Source: Bacillota bacterium
Lineage (GTDB): Bacteria; Bacillota; Clostridia; Acetivibrionales; DTU013
Assembly (NCBI GenBank): GCA_023435805.1
Contig: JAEZMC010000084.1
Coordinates: forward strand, 1 to 8,315
Length of the DNA: 8,315 nt
Reading direction: 5' to 3'
A program made the position numbers and the translations under genes. The notes below the pieces were generated by a model. It was not told where the DNA came from, did no database searches, and saw nothing but the letters and a program-made list of their open reading frames with translations. Within the stretch, counting starts at the first letter, position 1, and each line of letters opens with the position of its first letter. Positions 1 to 6,180 of this stretch are shown one piece after another.

Positions 1-1
1 G

Positions 2-2653
2 ATACTGGCACATGTAGATGCGGGCAAGACAACCCTATCAGAGAGCTTTCTATATTTGAGCGGCAGAATCCGGAAATTGGGACGAGTGGACAACAAGGAC
101 GCCTATTTGGATAACAATGAGCTCGAAAGAGCAAGAGGGATTACTATTTTCTCCAAGCAGGCTATTATTGAAGTGGCTGATACGCAGATCACCCTGCTGG
201 ATACCCCTGGCCATGTGGATTTTTCAACTGAAATGGAGAGAACACTTCAGGTGCTGGATTATGCCATTTTAGTGATAAGCGGGGCGGACGGAATACAGGG
301 GCATACGAAAACCCTATGGCGTTTGCTTGACATATACCGGATACCGGTTTTTCTATTCATTAATAAAATGGATCAAAGCGGGACGGACAAAGAAAAAATA
401 CTGTATGAAATAAAAAAGCAGCTGGGTGACGGCTGCATTGATTTCAGAGAAGCTGAAACAGCGGGCTTCTATGACCAATTGGCCATGTGTGACGAGGTGT
501 TGATGGAAGCGTACCTTGAAAAGGGACATATTGATATCCGGCAGATTAAAGAAGCCATCAGGGAACGAAAGGTATTTCCATGCTTTTTCGGCGCGGCCCT
601 CAAGCTGGAAGGTGTGGAGGCATTTATGCAGGGGATTGTGAAATATGCCGTGGGCCCATCCTATCCGGATGAATTCGGAGCTAAGATATATAAAATCGGC
701 AGGGACGAGCAGGGAAACCGCCTGACCTATATGAAAATTACCGGCGGTAGACTCAAGGCGCGGGATGTTTTAACCAATGGCGTCTGGGAAGAAAAGATCA
801 ATCAGATCCGATTCTATTCGGGACAAAAATTTGAAGCAGTGAATGAGGCGCAGGCCGGTTCCGTATGTGCGGTAACAGGACTTAGTCAAACAAAACCGGG
901 AGAAGGGCTGGGGATCGAAAAAGCTTCCAGCCGGCCTGTATTAGAACCGGTATTGTCCTATCGGATCAACCTTCCGGAGGGCTGTGACCCCAGAGTAATG
1001 ATCCCGAAGCTGCGGCAGCTCGAGGAGGAGGATCCGGAGCTTCATATCATCTGGAATGAGCAGCTTAAGGAAATCCAGGTTCGCATTATGGGCGAAGTAC
1101 AGCTTGAGATCCTGCAAAGCCTTATACAAAGCCGTTTTGGCATTGGCGTGTCCTTCGATTCAGGCCGTATTGTTTATATAGAGACGATCGCAAATGTCGT
1201 AGAAGGGGTGGGGCACTTCGAGCCCTTGCGGCATTACGCGGAGGTTCACCTGCTGCTGGAGCCGGGAGAGCGGGGAAGCGGCCTTCGGTTTAAAGCAGAT
1301 TGCAGTGACGATATCCTCGGAAAAAGCTGGAAGAATCTTATTATGGCCCATCTGCAGGAAAAGGCTCATAAAGGAGTTCTCACAGGGTCTGCGATTACGG
1401 ATATGACCATTACTTTAGTGTCAGGCCGGGCGCATAACAAGCATACGGAAGGCGGCGACTTCAGAGAGGCGACCTATCGCGCAGTTCGTCAGGGCCTGAA
1501 GGAGGCGGAATCCATATTGTTGGAGCCGTACTATGCATTCCAGCTGGTATTGCCCGAGAGAATGGTAGGACGCGCTATGAACGATATTGAGAGAATGCAC
1601 GGGACAAGCCGGATTGTGCGTATAGACGGCGAAACGGCCGTTCTTGAAGGCAGCGCGCCTGTCATTGCCATGCGGAATTACCAGAAGGATGTGACGGCTT
1701 ATACCAAGGGCCACGGCAGCCTCATATGCAGTCTGAAGGGGTATGAGCCCTGTCATAATACCAAAGAGGTCATGGACATGATCGGATACGATTCTGAAAG
1801 AGATTTTGAGAATCCAACCGGTTCGGTATTTTGTGCAAATGGCACGGGATTTATGGTCAGCTGGGATGAAGTGAAGCAATATATGCATGTAGAAAGCTGC
1901 TTTAAGCATAAAGGCGATGTATTGGCAGAAGCAGCTGAAAATAAAGCTTCATATACAGAGGAGTATTGGATGGATCCTGAGGAGGTTGACAGGATCTACA
2001 AACAGACCTATTATGCCAATCAAGGGAAGAGGTCTGGCTGGCACAGACGAAAAACGCCCACCGGGAGATATTTCAAACAGACTGCCAATATGGAAAAACA
2101 GACGGTCTATGTGGGTAAACCGAAAGTGGTCAGAGAGGAATATCTTCTTGTGGACGCCTATAATATTATCTTTGCATGGCCTGATCTAAAAGAGCTTGCG
2201 GAAGTGAAAATGGACAGTGCCCGTTCAAAGCTGCTCGACATTCTCAGCAAATATCAAGGGGTCCGAAAATGTCAGATTATCGCCGTTTTTGATGCCTATC
2301 GTGTTCAGAGGCATCATGAGGAAATATTCGACTACGATACAATCCATGTGGTGTATACCCGGGAGGCACAAACAGCAGACCATTTCATAGAAAAGTTCGC
2401 CCATGAAAACCGCGATAAATATGATATCACTGTTGCAACGTCGGATGGTTTGCAGCAAATCATTATCAGAGGGTCAGGCTGCGCCATATTGTCTGCCAGG
2501 GAGCTGAAGGACGAAATGGAAAGGGCTCATGAAAGAGTCCTTCAGGCCTACCGGAAAAAACAACCGTCAGACCGCAATTATTTGCGGGATGCATTATCCG
2601 ATGATGCCAAACAGCAGATGGAAGAACTTTTGAAAGAAGAAAACGGCAGTTAG
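2..2653 (+). CDS. TetM/EF-G-like ribosomal GTPase fused to a C-terminal YacP/Rae1-type NYN nuclease domain (5' partial)
   Basis: The frame is open from the window edge, so the start lies upstream, probably about 8-10 codons away. A TTG at 56 is not the start because the P-loop AHVDAGKTT is encoded before it (8-34). The other GTPase motifs are RARGITI (G2, about 131-151), DTPGHVDF (G3, 200-223), NKMD (G4, 362-373) and a G5-like FFGAAL. EF-G-type domains II-V follow, up to about residue 620 of the 883 visible. The domain IV tip reads HNKHTEGGDF where TetM has YSPVSTPADF. After a linker of about 80 residues (with GWHRRKTPTG) comes a YacP/NYN domain at about residues 713-850: YLLVDAYNIIFAWPDL, VFDAYRV, TREAQTADHFIEK, VATSDGLQQ and SARELKDEM, with the expected acidic residues present. 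TetM is about 640 residues, so roughly 250 are extra. In family terms, the first half displaces ligands from the ribosomal A site using GTP, and Rae1 cuts mRNA in the A site. A joint role in ribosome rescue is my inference. Genome annotations may call it a tetracycline resistance protein; that activity is doubtful. Confidence 0.9.
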   Translation: MLAHVDAGKTTLSESFLYLSGRIRKLGRVDNKDAYLDNNELERARGITIFSKQAIIEVADTQITLLDTPGHVDFSTEMERTLQVLDYAILVISGADGIQGHTKTLWRLLDIYRIPVFLFINKMDQSGTDKEKILYEIKKQLGDGCIDFREAETAGFYDQLAMCDEVLMEAYLEKGHIDIRQIKEAIRERKVFPCFFGAALKLEGVEAFMQGIVKYAVGPSYPDEFGAKIYKIGRDEQGNRLTYMKITGGRLKARDVLTNGVWEEKINQIRFYSGQKFEAVNEAQAGSVCAVTGLSQTKPGEGLGIEKASSRPVLEPVLSYRINLPEGCDPRVMIPKLRQLEEEDPELHIIWNEQLKEIQVRIMGEVQLEILQSLIQSRFGIGVSFDSGRIVYIETIANVVEGVGHFEPLRHYAEVHLLLEPGERGSGLRFKADCSDDILGKSWKNLIMAHLQEKAHKGVLTGSAITDMTITLVSGRAHNKHTEGGDFREATYRAVRQGLKEAESILLEPYYAFQLVLPERMVGRAMNDIERMHGTSRIVRIDGETAVLEGSAPVIAMRNYQKDVTAYTKGHGSLICSLKGYEPCHNTKEVMDMIGYDSERDFENPTGSVFCANGTGFMVSWDEVKQYMHVESCFKHKGDVLAEAAENKASYTEEYWMDPEEVDRIYKQTYYANQGKRSGWHRRKTPTGRYFKQTANMEKQTVYVGKPKVVREEYLLVDAYNIIFAWPDLKELAEVKMDSARSKLLDILSKYQGVRKCQIIAVFDAYRVQRHHEEIFDYDTIHVVYTREAQTADHFIEKFAHENRDKYDITVATSDGLQQIIIRGSGCAILSARELKDEMERAHERVLQAYRKKQPSDRNYLRDALSDDAKQQMEELLKEENGS

Positions 2654-2710
2654 AATGCACATGCCTGTGTGCTGATATCGTAGCTCTGCCGGGATTGCTT
2701 CCGCACACCT

Positions 2711-2750
2711 GATAAAAAATCCTCCGCCGTATATATCCCGGCAGAGGATT
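2711..2750 (-). terminator. Intrinsic terminator of the GNAT gene
   Basis: Read on the minus strand, AATCCTC and GAGGATT pair, a single T/C mismatch follows, and then GCCG pairs with CGGC around a 9-nt loop (arms 2744-2750/2718-2724 and 2739-2742/2726-2729). A run of six T (2718 down to 2713) follows directly. It starts 6 nt after the acetyltransferase stop codon. On the plus strand there is no T run after the hairpin, so it should act mainly on minus-strand transcripts. Confidence 0.8.
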
Positions 2751-2755
2751 GTCAG

Positions 2756-3262
2756 CTATGCTACCAGTTTCAAGAATTCATCCAAAGTAATGGAATATTG
2801 CTCTTCTCCCGACTGATGAATATCATGTTTGAACCCGACCTTTTTAAACGCTTTGACAGACCGTTCATTTTGAGGGCTGATGTTTACAATTACCTTGCTT
2901 ACCCGCCATTCAAAAAAGGCATGCTTCAGACCTTGCAAAATAGCGCTTGAACCTAATCCCTTCCCCCAATTTTTCCTGTCGCCTATGACGATGACCATCT
3001 CCGCGTTGTTCTGCCTGGGTACAAGCCTCAGGAAACCAACCGGCTCTTCCTCCTTGCTCACAATAAAAAAGCTTCCGTTCTTGTTGAACAAATGTGTAAG
3101 GATGGGCATATTGACTCTGTTCATTGCTTGTTTGATACCATCGGATACGTTCCTGTCTTCATTCAAATACCTTGTTACCTCTTCATCCTCCAACCAGCCG
3201 ATTATTTTCCACGCGTCATTACTGTAAACCTCCTGCCGTAATTGAACGCCTAAGACTTTCAT
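2756..3262 (-). CDS. GNAT-family N-acetyltransferase
   Basis: This 168-residue protein has the layout of the RimJ/RimL/SpeG-like (Acetyltransf_3) branch of GNAT enzymes, which move an acetyl group from acetyl-CoA to an amine. An N-terminal segment has WLEDEEVTRYLNE (about residues 23-35). The strand FFIVSKEEEPVGFLRL (65-80) is followed by motif A, VIVIGDRKNWGKGLG (90-104), which holds the glycine-rich acetyl-CoA pyrophosphate-binding loop. The C-terminal part has NISPQNERSVKAFKKVGF (127-144), the usual motif B region. The length is normal for a single-domain GNAT. The ATG start is supported by GGGAGG at 3272-3277, 9 nt upstream. A likely promoter lies at 3347-3375 and a terminator directly follows, so it is probably monocistronic. 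The substrate cannot be told from sequence; a small-molecule amine or a protein N-terminus are both possible. Confidence 0.9.
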   Translation of the reverse strand: MKVLGVQLRQEVYSNDAWKIIGWLEDEEVTRYLNEDRNVSDGIKQAMNRVNMPILTHLFNKNGSFFIVSKEEEPVGFLRLVPRQNNAEMVIVIGDRKNWGKGLGSSAILQGLKHAFFEWRVSKVIVNISPQNERSVKAFKKVGFKHDIHQSGEEQYSITLDEFLKLVA

Positions 3263-3346
3263 TACTATAATCCTCCCAAATTATAATAAAAAGCCTTTCA
3301 TAGATATTCATCCTGCCTATGACGGTTCTTTTCCAATTACACACCA

Positions 3347-3375
3347 ATCCTACCACAGGGATGAATTTATGTAAA
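3347..3375 (-). promoter_or_regulatory. Likely sigma-70/SigA promoter for the GNAT gene
   Basis: On the minus strand TTTACA (3370-3375, five of six consensus bases) is separated by exactly 17 nt from TAGGAT (3347-3352, four of six). The implied start near 3340 would leave a leader of about 78 nt before the ATG at 3262. This is a pattern match only, with no evidence of activity. Confidence 0.4.
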
Positions 3376-3501
3376 ACTGAGTAAAGTGCTTTAAGCGTGA
3401 ATAACTCGGTTTTTCAGGCGTATTCCAGCATAAGCTGACGAATGTGCGCATATTGGTCTTCCGGCCGTTCCGGCTGCCTCTTGGGAGGCTGCTGCCCAGT
3501 G

Positions 3502-4413
3502 CTAACCTGCACTCGTTCCGACTTCCTGTTTCTCTTTCCGCAGCAGCGTATACTGCGAAAAAGTGAACAGGATGATACCGGCCCAAATAAATGAAATTGC
3601 GAGGAGGGAGGAGGAATCGAAGCGTTCCTTGAAAACGTAAATGCCTAGAACCAGCTGTATGGTAGGGGACAGGTACTGCAGAAATCCGACGATATTAAGC
3701 GGCAGTCGCTTTGTACCTTCCGCATATAAAAGCAGTGGAACAGCCGTCACGATTCCGCTGAGCGCAATCAGAATCCAAAATGTCCAGGGAAGGTTCCCGG
3801 AAATACCTGTGCCGTTGGTTTCAGAAATAATTAAATATATAAGTGAAGGGATGCCAATGACCAATGTTTCAAAACCCAGGCCGGTAAGCGAATTCAACGA
3901 CGACTTCTTTTTCAGCAGGCCGTATAAAGCAAAGGTAACTGCCAGCGCAAGTGCGATAAAAGGAATTCGCCCGTAAAATACTGTTTTTAGGGATACACCG
4001 ACAGCGGCAAATGCAATACTGATTTTTTGCAGCAATGTGAGCCTTTCCTTGAAAAAGATTCTCCCGAGAAGCGTTAAAATCAGCGGGTTGATATAATAAC
4101 CGAGACTGGCTTCTATCACGTAACCATTGTTGACCCCCCATATATAAAGGAACCAGTTCATCGCTATAAATACGGCAGGGCCGATAATATTTTTCCATTC
4201 CTGCCTGTTGTGCAGGATACTCAGAAATTCCGGCCATTTTCCTTTCAGCAGCAGGATGATGCCCACGAAAAGGAAGGACCATACCACCCGCTGTCCAAAG
4301 ATCTGATAGGGACTGATGGCATCGACCAGCCTCCAGTAAAGCGGCAGTATTCCCCACATGCCGAAAGCCAATGCTCCATATGTCAGACCTGCAATATAAT
4401 TTTTCCTGTCCAT
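3502..4413 (-). CDS. rarD: RarD-like DMT/EamA-superfamily membrane transporter
   Basis: The protein has 303 residues, close to the roughly 300 usual for RarD, with about ten hydrophobic segments arranged as two EamA repeats. RarD hallmarks are visible: GMWGILPLYWRL (18-29), ISPYQIFGQRVVWS (33-46), NWFLYIWGVNNGYVIEASLG (86-105), GYYINPL in the first repeat (105-111) and YLSPTIQLVLGIYVFKERF in the second (247-265). RarD proteins are inner-membrane transporters of the drug/metabolite superfamily. The historical name comes from chloramphenicol sensitivity, and the substrate is not established. ATG at 4413 is chosen because GAGG at 4421-4424 lies 7 nt upstream and the first helix begins soon after. 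The gene has its own likely promoter and is separated from the liv operon by that operon's terminator. No clear intrinsic terminator follows its TAG stop; only GC-rich short hairpins without a T run occur between 3425 and 3500. Confidence 0.9.
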   Translation of the reverse strand: MDRKNYIAGLTYGALAFGMWGILPLYWRLVDAISPYQIFGQRVVWSFLFVGIILLLKGKWPEFLSILHNRQEWKNIIGPAVFIAMNWFLYIWGVNNGYVIEASLGYYINPLILTLLGRIFFKERLTLLQKISIAFAAVGVSLKTVFYGRIPFIALALAVTFALYGLLKKKSSLNSLTGLGFETLVIGIPSLIYLIISETNGTGISGNLPWTFWILIALSGIVTAVPLLLYAEGTKRLPLNIVGFLQYLSPTIQLVLGIYVFKERFDSSSLLAISFIWAGIILFTFSQYTLLRKEKQEVGTSAG

Positions 4414-4495
4414 GCTGATCCCTCGGTTCTTAAATATTCTGCCTCAAAAGGAATGTGCGCTGTGACGGTGGGCCAGGCGCAACAAAACAAGCGCA

Positions 4496-4530
4496 TTGTC
4501 CGTGATGTCCGGACAAATATTCTCAATATT
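4496..4530. promoter_or_regulatory. Operator-like dyads at the rarD transcription start
   Basis: TTGTCCG (4496-4502) and CGGACAA (4510-4516) form a perfect 7-bp inverted repeat with a 7-nt spacer. Inside it TGTCCGGACA (4506-4515) is itself a perfect 10-bp palindrome. Next to it, AATATT-CTC-AATATT (4516-4530) is a second dyad that overlaps the -10 box. The position, from the -10 box to about +25, is where a repressor would act. A leader hairpin is the alternative. Which protein binds, if any, is unknown. Confidence 0.35.
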
Positions 4531-4557
4531 ATACTACAGTTCCAGAAAATATTCCAA
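4528..4557 (-). promoter_or_regulatory. Likely SigA promoter for rarD
   Basis: On the minus strand TTGGAA (4552-4557) is followed after 18 nt by a perfect TATAAT (4528-4533). The implied start near 4521 gives a leader of about 108 nt. It lies between the liv operon terminator and rarD, where a promoter is needed. The -35 box matches only four of six bases and the spacer is one longer than ideal. Confidence 0.5.
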
Positions 4558-4607
4558 TAAAATGAGTTTTAAGTAAGATGACACGGGGTTGAAAGGGATA
4601 ACAACAT

Positions 4608-4634
4608 AAAAAAGCCCTTGTGAGGGGCTTTTTT
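4608..4634 (-). terminator. Terminator of the liv operon
   Basis: A perfect 10-bp inverted repeat, AAAAAAGCCC (4608-4617) and GGGCTTTTTT (4625-4634), encloses a 7-nt loop. A flanking ACAAC/GTTGT pair (4601-4605 and 4635-4639) could extend the stem across a 2-nt bulge. It begins 12 nt beyond the livF stop. On the minus strand the GC stem ends in six T. The A/T symmetry would let it work in both directions, also shielding the operon from plus-strand transcription. Confidence 0.9.
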
Positions 4635-4646
4635 GTTGTATTGGGA

Positions 4647-5345
4647 TCAGCTTCCCAGATATGCGGCCTTGACTGCGGAGTTTGCCATCAACTCCCTGCC
4701 GGAGCCTGCGAGTGTGATATACCCGGTTTCCATGACATAGCCGATGTCGGCTGTTTGCAGCGCCATATTGGCATTTTGCTCAATAAGCAGAATGGTGACG
4801 CCCTGTTTATTGATTTCCCGGATGATATCGAAGATATTACGGACAATAAGCGGCGCCAGACCCAGCGACGGCTCGTCCATCATCAGCAGCTTCGGGCGGC
4901 TCATCAGCGCCCTTCCCACAGCCAGCATCTGCTGCTCGCCGCCGGAAAGCGTTCCCCCAAGCTGCCAGGAGCGTTCCTTCAAACGGGGGAACAGTTCATA
5001 TACCATATGGATATCTTCCGATAAATCATCCTTGCGAAGGTATGCGCCAATCTTCAGGTTTTCCAATACCGTCAGGTCCGGAAAAATTCTCCTGCCCTCC
5101 GGTACCAGAGTGATTCCCTTCGATACGATGGTTTCTGTTCCTTTCCCGGTGATATCCTCATCCATGAATTCGATCTTCCCTCCGCCGGACCTGACAAGCC
5201 CGGCAATTGCGCGGAGAGTGGTGCTTTTGCCCGCGCCGTTTGCACCGATCAGCGTGACGATGCTTTTTTCCGGCACCTCGAAGGAGATACCCTTGACGGC
5301 CTCTATTCCGCCGTAGTTCACCTTCAGATCACTGATTTTAAGCAT
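4647..5345 (-). CDS. livF: Branched-chain amino acid ABC transporter ATPase LivF
   Basis: This is one of the two cytoplasmic ATPases of the LivFGHMJ-type (HAAT family) importer. At 232 residues it has the usual LivF length. Walker A is GANGAGKST (34-42), the ABC signature is LSGGEQQ (133-139) and Walker B is LLMMDEP (153-159). The switch position reads LIEQN (187-191), with Gln in place of the common His; this substitution is a known feature of LivF and argues against other ABC families. VPEGRRIFPDLTVLENL (81-97) is the LivF-typical Q-loop region. Its ATG overlaps the end of livG by 8 nt, indicating translational coupling. The operon terminator follows directly. The cargo class (leucine/isoleucine/valine, or other amino acids, amides or urea) cannot be settled from the ATPase alone. 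Confidence 0.95.
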   Translation of the reverse strand: MLKISDLKVNYGGIEAVKGISFEVPEKSIVTLIGANGAGKSTTLRAIAGLVRSGGGKIEFMDEDITGKGTETIVSKGITLVPEGRRIFPDLTVLENLKIGAYLRKDDLSEDIHMVYELFPRLKERSWQLGGTLSGGEQQMLAVGRALMSRPKLLMMDEPSLGLAPLIVRNIFDIIREINKQGVTILLIEQNANMALQTADIGYVMETGYITLAGSGRELMANSAVKAAYLGS

Positions 5346-6180
5346 CCTCGGCCACCCCCAGATATGCGTCGATGACGCGTTGATTTTTTTGAATCTCGGC
5401 CGGCGTGCCTTGAGCGATCAGTTTCCCGAAATCCAGCACATACAGACGGTCCGATATTTGCATGACCAGGTCCATATGATGTTCGATCATAAACACGGTG
5501 AGGTTGTATTTATTCTTGATCTGGACGATGAATTCCGAAAGCTCCTGTGTTTCCTGAGGATTCATGCCGGCCGCCGGTTCATCCAGCAGCAGAAGCTTCG
5601 GGTCTGTCGCCAGGGCGCGGGATATCTCCAGATGGCGCTGCAGCCCGTACGGCAGGCTGCTCGCCAGTTCGTCCTTCATCGCAAGAAGCCCCTGCTCTTC
5701 CAGGAGTGCAAGGCTTTCCTCCCTGACCCGCTTTTCTTCAAGATGGTTGAGGCGGAAGGTGGCGGTAAACACATTCTGCCTGGTGCGCATATGCTTCGCG
5801 ATAAGCACATTTTCCAGCACCGTAAGGCTCTTGAACAAACGGATGTTTTGAAAGGTACGTGCAATGCCCAGCTTCGTGATCCTGTCCGGCGTATGGCTGA
5901 TGATTTTTTTATATGCCCCTTTGTTCTCGCCGGCATACAGCTTCTTCATTTTTCCCTGCGGGCGGTTTGAAACGATCACCTCTCCGCAAAAGCTGGTGCT
6001 GCCGTTTGAAGGCTCATATACGCCGGTGATGCAGTTGAATACCGTAGTTTTACCCGCGCCGTTGGGGCCGATCAGAGCCACGATCTCGCCTTTGTTCACA
6101 TCAAGAGTGAGGTTGTTGACGGCAATAACACCGCCGAACTGCATGGTCATCTTCTCCACATGAAGAATGTTCTCTGTCAT
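5338..6180 (-). CDS. livG: Branched-chain amino acid ABC transporter ATPase LivG
   Basis: This is the second ATPase of the importer. Walker A is GPNGAGKT (38-45), the signature region is LPYGLQRHLEISRAL (176-190), Walker B is LLLLDEP (196-202) followed by AAGMNP, and the switch His lies in MIEHHMD (231-237). TFQNIRLFKSLTVLENVLIA (109-128) and DRLYVLDFGKLIAQGTP (244-260) are typical of LivG. The signature differs from the LSYGQQRRLEIAR form of well-studied LivG proteins. At 280 residues it is about 25 longer than E. coli LivG. The extra length falls between residues 66 and 103, as a basic segment between the Walker A half and the Q-loop. The ATG overlaps the livM stop by 4 nt (ATGA) and has a very strong SD inside livM. 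Confidence 0.95.
   Translation of the reverse strand: MTENILHVEKMTMQFGGVIAVNNLTLDVNKGEIVALIGPNGAGKTTVFNCITGVYEPSNGSTSFCGEVIVSNRPQGKMKKLYAGENKGAYKKIISHTPDRITKLGIARTFQNIRLFKSLTVLENVLIAKHMRTRQNVFTATFRLNHLEEKRVREESLALLEEQGLLAMKDELASSLPYGLQRHLEISRALATDPKLLLLDEPAAGMNPQETQELSEFIVQIKNKYNLTVFMIEHHMDLVMQISDRLYVLDFGKLIAQGTPAEIQKNQRVIDAYLGVAEDA

Noticed and set aside
56..58. TTG as the start of the large GTPase gene
   Set aside because: The frame is open upstream and encodes the conserved P-loop at 8-34, so the true start lies outside the window.
1421..1909. 162-codon minus-strand frame inside the GTPase gene
   Set aside because: It is antisense to a strongly supported coding region, has no family resemblance and no ribosome binding site context. 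The other overlapping frames within the GTPase and liv genes are rejected for the same reasons.
3280..3285. TATAAT on the minus strand close to the GNAT gene
   Set aside because: The implied transcription start would fall in the Shine-Dalgarno sequence and there is no fitting -35 box. The promoter at 3347-3375 is better placed.
4477..4494. GCGC-aacaaaacaa-GCGC hairpin in the rarD leader
   Set aside because: The arms are only 4 bp with a 10-nt loop, too weak to call a regulatory structure.
4775..4781. Gln instead of His in the LivF switch loop as a lost catalytic residue
   Set aside because: LivF proteins normally carry Gln here (E. coli LivF has VEQN), so it is a family trait rather than a defect.
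5338..5345. livG/livF overlap as a frameshift error
   Set aside because: Both proteins have complete family ends at the 8-nt overlap, which is normal translational coupling.
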